Assembly (NCBI GenBank): GCA_012064415.1
Contig: SSNU01000060.1
Location: 224,719-288,718, forward strand
Source: Gyrodactylus bullatarudis
Lineage: Eukaryota > Platyhelminthes > Monogenea > Gyrodactylidea > Gyrodactylidae
DNA length: 64,000 nucleotides
Direction: 5' to 3'
This document shows positions 45,200 to 56,300 of the stretch, piece by piece (the stretch's first letter is position 1; the number at the start of each line of letters is the position of its first letter). Position numbers and translations under genes: made by a program. Below the pieces are notes generated by a model. The model saw only the letters and a program-made list of their open reading frames with translations, searched no databases and was not told where the DNA came from.

Positions 45200-46094
45200 G
45201 ATTAGCCATTATTAGGAAACATCCCTTAGAGTTTCAGGAGATAAACTTCAAGTTGTACTCTATGAAATGTCATTGCGACGTCAATTATGAAAATGATTTT
45301 TACGTTAACCAGCACAGAAATACTGCATTTCATCAGAGGAATTTACAAGGCAATGAGATCCAACAAAATGTTGATTCAAATGCAAATATAAAAGAGTACA
45401 TCGTTGAAACCTTTATAGCATGTGGAAGCTTCGAGATGTAAGAATGAAGAATTTATTTGAAATGCTCAAAGTACAGCCCCCATCGGAACAAACTGGTCGA
45501 AATCTCGCTGTTAAGTTTCATTCGGATCACATTGAAAAAATAAAATTCTATCTAACTTCAAAGAGGATTTATTTAATGATTGACGAGTCGGAAATTAAAG
45601 GTCTCAACGTAGTTAATATTATGATCGGGACACTTGTAAACCCTTCTTGCAGTTTCTTGGTAGATACGTTGATGGTGGAAAAATTAGATTCAGCTAAGAC
45701 TTGTCAAATTATAAATGATATTTTGCCAAAGATGAATATAAGAAGGGAACAATTTTTTTTGCTAATATCTGATGGCGCATCATATTTCACGAGTAGAGAA
45801 ACTAACTCTACTCTTCACTTACCCAACCTTTTGCACATCACATGTCTAGCGCATTTGTTGTACAATTGTTGTGGCAAAATTAAGAACTATTATAAAGAGT
45901 GTGACAACCTGATTGCAACCATTAAAGGGCTTACTGTCCTCAATAAAAAACGAAGACAACTATTTAATCGTATTGGGCAACCTCCCAAGCCAGTGACAAC
46001 ACGATGGGGTGAATGGCTTAACGCAATAAAATATTATAATCAGAATTTTAACGAAGTGAAAGCCATTGTTCTAAATATGGAAAATAGTGAATAA
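45200..46094 (+). pseudogene. hAT-type transposase, decayed (copy 2)
   Basis: Two overlapping frames, 45253-45441 and 45420-46094, together cover the N-terminal and central part of a hAT transposase related to the one at 48612. The first has a BED-like finger (MKCHCDVNYE...H...H). The second has IYLMIDESEIKG (first catalytic Asp), FFLLISDGASYF (second Asp), LLHITCLAHLLYNC and KPVTTRWGEW. A single frameshift lies near 45430. The protein stops at 46094 before the C-terminal dimerisation region, so this copy is truncated. Confidence 0.85.
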
Positions 46095-46550
46095 AAACAC
46101 ATATGAATAAACTTAACAATAAACTTTTACAAGATTGTAACCATAATTGCAAAATAAAAATCATTCAGTATAGGGAGGACTAAACATGACTGCAATTATT
46201 AAATTTAACACAGGAAAAAGGAACCAAAAGTGAATTAAATTTTAGGGGTCCTCAAATCCAATGTAAAAAAGTTACCAAAATTTTATTTTGGCCTACCACT
46301 GTCACCATATCTGCAAATGGGAAGGTCCAGGTCACCAATTTTGCAAATACCCCTTTTTTGTAAATTCGCGATTCAGTATTAAGAAATATTTCTTTCTAGG
46401 TAGTTAAGTAATAATGTATATCCCAAAGGTTGGTCTTATTTGATAATGAACTAGCCTATGTCGCTGAATGTTACAGTTTGCTTATGGATCCCACCTTAAC
46501 TCGTACGGAGACACTCACAGAGCATCTAGAAATAGTCTGAGTATATATCT

Positions 46551-47300
46551 CACGGTGCAACAAAAAAAATCAACAGGCTGAATTTTTGTTATGTTGTTCA
46601 GTTTTTCACGCTGATTCTCATGGTGCTATTCGTTTCTTCGTCAAAATTTTTTTACAGCCGCCATCGGCCGTTAAAGATTTTTTTGAGTTTTTCTCTTTGG
46701 AGTTTCCTGTCAAAAGCTATGAGGTTTTAAAATTTCGAATATACCACTCATACATACGCACGGAGTAATTGGCATTGCGCACATATTTTGATTACCTTAA
46801 CACAGCATTATTTTTCTACCACAGTGTCCCCCTTAATTCTTATTGGTCAATCAGGGTCAGAATTGCGACACTAAATAAAGGGAACTGTTTTTTTCTTTAG
46901 GTACAATTACATGTAAATGGGTACTCTTTTAACTTTGAAACCTCATAGCTTTTGATAGGAAACTCCAATAAAAATAAAACTTATATATTCGAAATCAGTT
47001 CAATGAGATGAACAAATTGATATAAAGTTTATCTGCGTACGAGTTTTCAATCCTCAATTAATAAGAAAAGACTGTAATTTTTGCATTTGAACCGCTTAAT
47101 CCGCTCAATAATAAAATAAAATTATATTTCAAATACATTAACTAACTAGAATAACTATTTGGGTAACTTTTAAGACCAATTTTGTTTTCGTAGGATATAG
47201 TTGAGAAAAGTTACAGCTCTTGAAAGAGAAAAACTCAAAAAAATCTTTAACGGCCGATGGCGGCTTAAAAAAAGGTAAAGTGATTTTTTGTTGCACAGTG
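46551..47300. mobile_element. Long inverted-repeat element
   Basis: Ends CACGGTGCAACAAAAAA and, inverted, CACTGTGCAACAAAAAA. Inside each end is GCCGCCATCGGCCGTTAAAG in opposite orientation; GGAGTTTCCTGTCAAAAGC and its complement (46944) form a second inverted pair. No transposase frame remains; superfamily unknown. Confidence 0.75.
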
Positions 47301-47328
47301 TCATTGGTAGATATGTAGGATATATTAG

Positions 47329-47378
47329 CACCTAGAACGAAATATTTCTAGTTAACCTTTGTAAGAATAGGTGCTGCA
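47329..47378. repeat. 50-bp hairpin-like motif, copy 2
   Basis: 49 of 50 bases are shared with 24189-24238; the only difference is at 47366. Confidence 0.75.
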
Positions 47379-47614
47379 CTATTCGTTAAAATAATATCTT
47401 AAAAAATGAAAAATATTACTTTTTATATTTTTTTGGTATTATATTTTGAGACTCTAGTAATAACTTTGAATAAAAATTTATATTTAATTATAGACCTAAC
47501 GACTCAGACTCGAATACCCTCCGTTTGTATAGTGAACATTTTGGTTTAACATCATTGGTTTCATTGCATGTAAAAAACATCAAAACCTCCAATAAATAGC
47601 ATTAGTGAAAAAGC

Positions 47615-47810
47615 TCACGCCGAGTTTCTAGATTCCCTAGAAATTTAGTAATTCTTAAGACTTGCTTGAGTTTCTAGATTCCCTGTAACTATGAATAACT
47701 CGAGTAGGTATTCTAAAAAACCGAGTTTCCAGATTCCCTAGCTAACTAGGGAGTCTTGAGACTAACATTAGTTTCCAGATTCCCTGTAACATAAATAATA
47801 TTAGAAATAT
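47615..47810. repeat. Diverged tandem duplication, about 106-bp unit
   Basis: GAGTTTCTAGATTCCCTAG alternates with a form ending CCCTGTAAC, and the pair is repeated with T-to-C change (TTTCCAGATTCCC). Confidence 0.7.
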
Positions 47811-48049
47811 ATGTGTAGCTCCACACTGTGGAGTCCACAGTCACATTGGAATTGTAAATCAATAGAATCTTCTCTTCAGGTTTCTGTAAATCTTTATCAT
47901 TTCTTTTTGAAATTGCAACATTATATTAAATAAATTCAAATAAATAAAATATACTTGTACAGAAAAATGAGAGTTTGTAATGATACGGTTCAAAATATAA
48001 ACCAAAAAATCACAAAATCCAAAAGCAAAACGAGACATCCTGGGTTTCT

Positions 48050-48325
48050 GTGATTGAAAAATCCGCTTAAGGTCCTTCAGCAGAATTAGTCTCTAATACA
48101 CACTGAGTAGAGATTGATTGCAAAGTGTGCAACGACAACAAGCCAGGTGCTAAATCAATTCGATCTTTAATCTTATAGTCAGAGGTTTAACTTTATTGAA
48201 TGTAAGAGGTCTCGAAAAGGGGACTTATTCAATCAAATGTAAATTAGAGTAAAGAGGAGATAAAGAGTAATCAAGTTTAGTTCTTAAATATGAGATTATT
48301 GATTTTAGATCATAAAGGTTATCAC
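48050..48325 (-). mobile_element. LINE, 3' portion beyond the hAT insertion
   Basis: Continues the LINE copy whose coding part is at 50577-52046; aligned with 22300-22577 (for example TTAGAGTAAAGAGGAGAT). Its last bases, GTTATCAC, are the left target duplicate. Confidence 0.75.
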
Positions 48326-48611
48326 TAGGGCAGTAAATTTGCTAATTTTGCTATTTTTAATATGATATGTAAAATTTTATTACGAATAAGACACTATCAT
48401 TCTTTTTTTTCTAAGCCTTCTGATAGTCGAGATAATTTTGCTATTTTTTTGCTTTTGAGATATGACATGCCCTTTTTTGGATAATTTTTTCTCACAAGCC
48501 TGTGTTGGATATTTGATAATTGTATTTCAGATAAACTTCTTTATTCTTATTGGAAGATATACTAAGAAAACCATGGAATAGTGTGTATTCCCTCACTTTA
48601 GTTACCTTACG

Positions 48612-50467
48612 ATGTCATTGCCACTACGAGTTACCAAGCTTCTAAGCGGTTTTCCCAATACTTTCAAGATTGACAAGAATAACCCTGGATATATTAAATG
48701 CATGAAATCCAACTCATCCTTCAAGGCTTCAAAAAAAGATCATATATTCAAGCATATTTCGACCCAGAAGCATCAAATGTCCCAAAAAATTACCCAAATT
48801 GATTCTCATTTTCCTGGAGACAAAAACAAGATTATTGCTAAAGGATTCTTAAAAGCTGGAATTCCTCTGAATAAGCTTGAGAACCCATCTATTGTTGAAA
48901 TGTTTAAAAGCTTAAATATCAATTCTTTTACAAGTGTGGCAGCTAGAAATTATTTGGATGAATTCTACATGGAAGAAATCAAAACTGTCAAGAGCTTCGT
49001 TGAAGATAAACCAGTTTTTATCATGATCGTCGAAAGCAGAATTAATGATCGTTCAATATGCTGCATAATTATCGGATCTATTGAAGAACCAACTAAATTC
49101 TATGTCTGCAATTGTATAGAAGTCAAAACCAAATTGGATTATCTGTTTATCTGCGATAGCATTTGTAGAACCCTTGAGGAATTTGAAGTCTCTGCGGAAA
49201 ACTTCTTGCTTCTACTTTCGGATGCTGCCACATATATGACGAAGGCTAAAGGATTTTTGAACACAAAATATCCTAATCTATTTCACGTTACTTGTTTCTC
49301 TGATTTATTGCATAATTGTGCCATGATCATCAAGGAGAGCTGTCCTAACGTTGATCGACTTATTTCTTCAGTAAAAGCTTCAATTGTCAAGAATAAGTCA
49401 AGAAGAGATTCGAGATCATAGGTGCACCTCCAAAACCAGTAGTTACTCGTTGGGGAACTTGGTTGGAGGCAGTGGACTAATCTTCGAGAAATACGGAATG
49501 TTTTTGAGACTGAAAGTGGTGAAGGAATAATCTTGACCAATGGCAAGGATATACTCAGCGATGAACGACTTTCTAGAGATCTTGCTACAATCCAAAATTC
49601 CTATCATTCAATAAAAGAATTAGTTAAGGCCATAGAGGATCCGAAAAAGACCCTCAGAGAAGTTTATCCGTTAATCAAGAATCTCAACTTTGGCGAGGAT
49701 CCCTACAAGATTAACCCTTAAGGACCAAGAGAAATTTTTTTAAAGGTACATCGCTGAGATTGAAAATTTACTAGGGTTTTAGAATATGCTGATAAGGAAT
49801 ATACAATTTTTTTCAAAAACCAAGCTTTAGTTTAGAAGATATTGTCCCAAAAAATCACCATTTTTAGACCTTGAAAATCGGTAACTGTTTTGTTTCAACA
49901 GATGACATAAAGGTGATAACATATTTGAATTCTACGGGTATGATTTCTCGATAAAAGTTTCTTTCTTTTTTCTCTTCAATCTCTGTAAGTGGTTTTTAAA
50001 AAAAAACGTTCTTTATATTTTCAAGGAAATTTTAATATTTTCTCAAAAACGAGTCATTTTTAAATAGTCATAACTTTTCAATGAACTATTGTAGCTTTAT
50101 CAATCATAGTTCATTAGTAAGAAAATTAGTTCTTCTTTCAGAAAAGTGGTCAATAAATTATTTTTAGCTTCGTTAAAACAGAATAATGGCTTGAGAAAGT
50201 AACTTGTCCCATATATGACCCGCTGGGCCTTAAAGGGTTAAAGAGTACATCGATGAAAGGCTCTCGAAAAATGACGCTGCTGATATCTTCAATATGACAA
50301 GAGATGAAATTTGCCCACGAAATTACAATTTACTGCTCAATATGAATCCAACATCAGCCGAAGTAGAAAGATCATCTTCTAAAATGAAATATTTCTATCA
50401 AAAAAATAAGAATTTTAAAAAAGAGAACTTTAAAAAATACTTTATATTATATGCAAATAGGCCTTGA
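48612..50467 (+). pseudogene. hAT transposase, broken by frameshifts and an insertion
   Basis: 48612-49421 encodes the N-terminal two thirds: a degenerate BED-like finger (YIKCMKS...H...KH, second cysteine lost), then LLLLSDAATYM with the second catalytic Asp and LFHVTCFSDLLHNC. Where copy 2 reads MIDES this copy reads MIVES, so the first catalytic Asp is gone. A frameshift near 49410 leads to PKPVVTRWGTWLEAVD, another near 49480 to 49533-49710, and after the inserted element the frame resumes at 50242 and ends at 50467 with the hAT dimerisation motif NPTSAEVERSSSKMKYF. It is related to CGGBP1-like domesticated proteins, but this copy is clearly dead. Confidence 0.88.
49715..50237. mobile_element. 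TTAA-type non-autonomous element inside the hAT transposase
   Basis: Flanked by TTAA at 49711-49714 and 50238-50241, with ends CCCTTAAGGACC and GGCCTTAAAGGG. Removing the element plus one TTAA restores an open transposase frame (...DPYKI then KEYIDERLSKN), which fixes both borders. No ORF inside. Confidence 0.92.
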
Positions 50468-50576
50468 ATAAATTTGCTATTTTTTGGCTAAAAAAATTTA
50501 TTTTTGCTAAAAATGCTGAAATTTTTGCTAATTTTTTTGAGAATTCTGCTATTTTACTTACTGCCCTAGTTATCAC

Positions 50577-52046
50577 AATCCGAGAGAGCAAATTTAGAGT
50601 CTAAACATCTAAACTGATTACTGGTACGGGTAGGCTGTAAAACGGAGGGAATAATTCTTGAGAACTGGTTTGGAGAGAAAGGCAAAATTTTTAATGATGA
50701 AAACAGGTCTTCTCAACCATAAGGGATCAAGCCCAGAGATAGAAATTAGTGAATTATAAGAGTCAATATTGGGAAAACAGGAGTGAAGAAATCTATATTG
50801 GATCCTTTCAATAATTATTAGAGGTAATCTAAATGAGGAAGAACAAATGTTTTGTAACCCAAAGTGGAAGAGGAGAATCTACTAATTACATATATAATGG
50901 AGTTTATCAGACCTAATTTAGACAATGGAGAAATTTTTAAGGAAGAATCAATTTCGAAACCTAGATCAATATTAGTAGTGAAGATTAGAGAGATAGGTAT
51001 CAGGGAGACCATTAGGCAGAAAGAGTTTACTCTTAGATCTATTGATTTCAAGGGCCATTTTAGAAAGAACCTTTTTGAAAGAATTAAAATAATAATTATT
51101 TTTTATAATTTCAAGCGAGTTATTAACCGTATAGACAATTTTAATGTCGTCCGTATATTTAAAAATCTTACCTTAGCTGTCAGGAATTCGGATATCAGAC
51201 ATGCATAAATTAAAAAGCAGAGGATCTAAAGAACAACCTTGAGGAACGCCTGAGGAGATGTTACAATAAGAGCTAGTGAAGGAATTGAATTTGACTGATT
51301 GTTTTCGACACGTAAGAAAAAGAATAATCATATTTATAACAGAATTATCCAAGTCTAAAGAAATAAGTTTATTGACAATATAAAAGAATTTGAGACGGTC
51401 AGATACCTTTGAAAGGTCAATAAGATGAATAATAATGAATTTACCATAAGATTTAAGAGGCATCGAGTAATTAAGAAAATCGAGTACATTAGAATATGTA
51501 CTTTTGGACCTAATAAAACCACGTTGTGTGGGATCAGGAAAGGGAAAGGGAAGAGCTTCAGAAATTGAAGTAGTGAGAAATCTCTCAATTATAATTTTTC
51601 GAAAGAAAAATATTTAATGAAGAAATCGGAAAAATTTTAATATTTTTTAGGCTTAGGGATAGGAGTCATTGTGATGAGGAACCAGTCGTCAGGAATAGAG
51701 CTAGAAACAAAAAAGGGTAATTAAATTCGCTAAGTTAATCAGAAAGCAAGGAGGGAGTGCCTTGATGAGAGTGAAGGAGTTAAAGTTAGAATCAATTCTA
51801 GTTTTAGTTTCGGCCGATTTCATAAGCTCAATAATAAGTGAAGGCATTATGAAAGGCGGAGATGGGAAGCAGTGTAGAAGCTCTGTATCTCTTTGGGTGA
51901 ATCAAAAGAGGAGACAAAGTAATTATTCACTTCGCGGGACATTAGCTGCCTTATTTCCTGAAAGATATTCTGAGGTTGCTGACCATTAGTCATGCTGGAT
52001 AGAAAGACGAGAGGTTTTTTTGAAGTGAATAAAAGCTTTTATTTTC
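50577..52046 (-). mobile_element. LINE reverse-transcriptase copy, decayed
   Basis: The minus strand encodes, in shifting frames, WFLITMTPIPKPKK, RGFIRSKSTYSNVLDF, SSGVPQGCSLDPLLFN (51173-51463 frame), KYTDDIK (YTDD at 51146-51157), then SLISISGLDPLWLRRPVFI toward 50700. These are successive RT motifs and the C-terminal tail of the same LINE family as 22300-22880 and 15940-16430. Several stops and frameshifts. Confidence 0.88.
51934..52046 (-). mobile_element. 113-bp PLE fragment between 56-bp direct repeats
   Basis: Minus strand: AATAAAAGCTTTTATTCACT, then a frame MTNGQQPQNIFQEIRQLMS closely matching the PLE 5' end at 34228-34290. It is bordered by direct repeats 51878-51933 and 52047-52102, which are identical except for a 10-base block. 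Confidence 0.8.
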
Positions 52047-52259
52047 GAAGCTCTGTATATTTTCAATTGAATCAAAAGAGGAGACAAAGTAATTATTCAC
52101 TTGTTCACAGAATGAATTATCATCAAGATTAGTAAAGTAAACAATGAAAGAGTGTCTATTAAAGTTCAAGAGTTGCTTGAATTTAAATTCTTCTAAGACA
52201 AAATTTAAGATCCTTAGTAATAAGTTTTTCGAAGGAGACCTTAATGGTGAATTAGTGAT

Positions 52260-52470
52260 GCGAAGAATTCCTATCTACTCAATGCACAAATTTACATCGG
52301 CAAGGAGAACAATAAAGTAGATAAAAATCAGGCTGATCGTGTAGTCAAAGAACTCTCCTATCCATTTTTGAAATCAGGAAGAGCTATCATTGTTGATAAC
52401 TTTTACTCGAGCATGAATATTGTGACGTACCTGAAAAAAATAGGACAACTTATGTTGGAACTGTTCGTAA
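52260..52470 (+). pseudogene. piggyBac transposase fragment
   Basis: Encodes NSYLLNAQIYIGKENNK, then ADRVVKELS and SGRAIIVDNFYSSMNIVTYL, the central catalytic region of piggyBac transposases (the Asp of DNFYSS is catalytic). The frame slips at IGQLMLELFVRI where the family has GTxR. Confidence 0.85.
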
Positions 52471-52504
52471 GAATAGAAGATTTAAATACAATTTTCAAAT
52501 GTAT

Positions 52505-53155
52505 GTTGCTAATTGATATGATGTTGAGAATCTATAATATTTCCGAAAATCTCGATTTTTTCATCAAGAATTCGAATATGTTCAAGATTTTTTGTAATCC
52601 CAACCATGTTACTCACTTTCACAATTAGAGAAAAAATTTTTCATGAAGAATATGGCCATTTTTCAAATTTTGAACTGAAAATTTTTCATTGATTTGAAAT
52701 TAAGAGTGTTGTCAAAAGAAATTTATCAGGCTCAAGATAAGGGAAAAACAGGGAGATATGCTGTATCTGTTATCATCTCATTATCGTTTGGGAGCTGAAT
52801 TTCGAATTTTTGGTCTTTTTCACTACTTAAAAGTCAATGAAATTTCAATAATTCAAAATCACTCCAAATTGGGGGAACTATCTGAAAATTTTCGGTGATA
52901 TTCAGCTTACCTATCTTATCTAGATCCTGAGAAACTTCTTATAACCACACTCCCATTTTTAATTCATCAAAATATTTCAGTTCAAAGTTTGAAGAAATTT
53001 GATTTTTGGCGCCAAAATATGATTTTTTCATCAAATTGTGGAGAAGGGGAACATGATGGGGATTCCAAAAAATCTATAGAACATATTCAACTTTTTGATG
53101 CAGAAAATTGAGATTTTCGTATAAAGCATTCCCAATTTCATATCAACTAACTTTA
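52505..53155. repeat. Foldback element (FB-A), complete ends
   Basis: Begins GCTAATTGATATGATGTTGA and ends CATATCAACTAACTTTA; GGCGCCAAAATATG core and CATCAAGAATTCGAATATG arm present. Confidence 0.75.
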
Positions 53156-53346
53156 TGTCAAGCAACAAGTTAAAGACGTTACAAACAATTTTATGTAATC
53201 TTTTTAATTATCATAAAATAAAGCAATGACAAGAAACGGATAAAATTTTAATCCTTTTTCCCTATGAAACATATAAAGGAAATTCCTCGAATAAAACACG
53301 AAAATGTAATTTGGAAAAATTCAAGGAAAGAAATTAAAATTGTTCA

Positions 53347-53352
53347 TTTATT
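53347..53352 (-). terminator. Likely poly(A) signal of SLC7 gene 2
   Basis: AATAAA on the minus strand 24 bp beyond the stop codon. Confidence 0.5.
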
Positions 53353-53375
53353 AAAAAATTTGGGAAATATTTATG

Positions 53376-56300
53376 TTACAGTTCAATATCTGCATCTCTC
53401 TTGGTATAGATTACATCATCTTCCTGTGGCAACAGATACATCAGCTTCTGGCAGGCTCTCGTGAATATTACTATGAATGAATAGAAATTTTAATATACCA
53501 TCTTCAGAGTTATTTTTGAGATAAGCAAATTGTTAAACAATGAAAATCATCTCTCTACCTCAGAAGAAGAAAATTGAGTTCATGTTATAATAAAGTATTA
53601 TTTTAATACCTCATCTTCAAAATATACATTTAAGACCTTGTAACTTTGAACCTTGATGACATAGCAGAAAACGTTATAGTTGGTTTTCAGAACAGAGGGA
53701 ATAACTAGTTGAATTAAGCATGTTAATAATTTTTGAAGCTCTAGTAATGAGCCCATAAGCTGGATAAAAAGAAATTTAATCTAACCATCTTGGACACTTT
53801 TGGAATATCAAAAATGGGCCAAAATTCGAAACTAACATTTTGGATAATCAATAAATTCAAGGGAAATTTACACTTGCAGTATCATTTTTTTCATTTATTT
53901 CAGTTGATAATAGACCGATGTTTTTTACACTTACAGTATCATTAATCAATTTATTTTCATTATCAGGATCGAAAGATGAAATAATTTCAGAAACAGTATA
54001 TAGTTATATACCAATATATCCTTTCACTTACAATATCAATGATTATGAAAATTCATTGACACAGTATCAATTCATGTTATTATTTCAAAAGATTTCCATC
54101 ATACTACTGATAATTTTCCAATCTAAACTTGGCTATATCTTGCAATTTTTACATTGGTTATACAGTCAATTGGATAGATAACGCCTCGAAATAAATGTTC
54201 AAGCTAATGGTTCTGTTACTTATACCTCTCTGCCCCATTTTTATTGACCAATGATATTCGAGTATCATTCCGACCAATGAAATTAAAGGTAGAATTATCC
54301 CTTCGATTCACTCTCAACTTTAAGGATCCATATCTTTACAATTTCTCAAAACTCTATAGATAACTAAACATCATTTTATGGCAAATTTTCTATGGTATAA
54401 AAATTATTTCTCTAGGATCCTTTATAACTGAAATACATTAACTTTGTTGTCCAGGATTATTTTTTTTGAAATTTACACCATTAATTAGAGAATAAAAATT
54501 TACGTCTCGTGACCAAATTTCATTATAGTTGTTCAACAATTCGCTGAATAATAATGATTTGAAGTTCGATCCAAAATATTTTAGGAAAAGGTTAAAATCC
54601 TAAAATACAGTTTCATTCTCTCGAGGTTTTCGTAAAAAACTTCATATCAATTAGTTTTACATTTTCCAATTCAACCTTTAATGTTCAAAATGATTTTATA
54701 AGGAGTTGAGCAGTTCTCTACTGAAAGTGTAAATTTCCCTAAATTCTAATCGTTCGATTTCCCACAATAATGACGAATTTCTGTGAATTTTTGCAGTCGA
54801 ATTCTAATTCTTCATCTAATGCTGAATATAATTTGTATTCAAATCTTTGAAATCAATAAAAATTTTGGGTTCGAGAGTTGAAAAACTGGTGCATTCTCTA
54901 AATTCGTAAAACGACCTAATTTGGTCAGATTGAAATTTTCAGAAAATATTTTAAATTTCCCCAACTTATTGGCTTATTTCTTTATGGAATTCGAAAAATA
55001 ACTTTTTCTTGACTTTCCGAAAAATATTTTTTGCAAAAAAAGTAAATTCTCATAATTAAGGCAATTTTCTGAACTTTGAGCTAAAAATTTTATCAATTTG
55101 AAATTAGGAAGTTGGTTAAAAGAGCTATTTCAAGATAGAAATAAGACAAGAAAGCCGAATATCATCATTGAATTTTCGAAAAATATCCACCACTTTTGAG
55201 AAATTTCGATTCAAGTAGTGAAAGCGATCAATAAATCTAAATCTGATTATGCGAACAAATTCAGCATAATTGGCTTTCTTTCAATTTTCAGTTCTAAGTT
55301 CGAAAAACATGGGAATTTGCTATGGAAACGAAATTCGAAAAATAATCATACTTTTCTTGAAATGGTTAAATTAGGCATCAACGTCTAGATTCCAGGAAAT
55401 CTTTAGTGCCGAGTCTATTTCACAATTTTTATAAAACCCAAAATTGAGCTACAATAATGTCGGAAAACATGTTCAGTCGTATATTTTAGAAATTTATGAA
55501 TTTTCCTTTGACTATTAATAAGGCAAACTTTATTTTATAGATAACAACTTTATTTGTCATTGAAAAATTTGGACCTTGACTCAAGGCCTTTTTACATGAC
55601 TTTGGACCATAAAATGTGGAATATCTTTTGAGTCTAACGAGGGATTTTCTTCAAACGTAGCTTAAATTGAAGATAAATGAATTTCTGATTAGAAAAATGC
55701 AACATTTCCTCAAAAATCACTGTGATCTGAATCATCAACAAGGAGATCGAAACTCTTTTTGAAATTTGGCTCATGTTTTTTCTGATCGAAAATAACCTCA
55801 TTGGACTTCAAATGTGCATTTTTCTAATCAGAAATTTATTGATCTTCAATTTACGTTTGAGGAAAATTCCTCAATAGACTCAAAAGATATTCCACATTTT
55901 ATAGTTCAAAGTCATGTGTCGAGGTCCAAATATTTTATTGAATGACTTTTTCAATGAAAAATAAAGTTGTAATGTATAAAATGAAGTTTGCCTTATTGGT
56001 ATTCCAGAAAATTCCTAGGAATTAAAAAAATAAATACTACTTGTGAGTATTTCACAGAAAATTTTCAAAAGCTAATAAGACTTGATCTCGTAACGTGTAG
56101 GTATATTAATAGAGAGCTTACTTACATTATAATTCAGAGAGATTTTGTCAAAAAAAACTTATGGAAAATTTGATTCGAATTCAAAATTCAATACAAAGAT
56201 AAGTCTTATAAAAACAACCAATCAAAAGTCACCAGACTTTAAGAAAATCTGATTAAGTTCTAGTAAACTCACTCATTTTCTCTTTAACATACTGCGGTCG

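Larger units (their letters stand above)
48326..50568 (+). mobile_element. hAT transposon with 8-bp target duplication
   Basis: Terminal inverted repeats TAGGGCAGTAA (left) and TTACTGCCCTA (right) flank a decayed transposase. The octamer GTTATCAC occurs immediately outside both ends (48318-48325 and 50569-50576), the 8-bp duplication expected of hAT elements. About 523 bp of the length is a later TTAA-type insertion. Confidence 0.93.
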
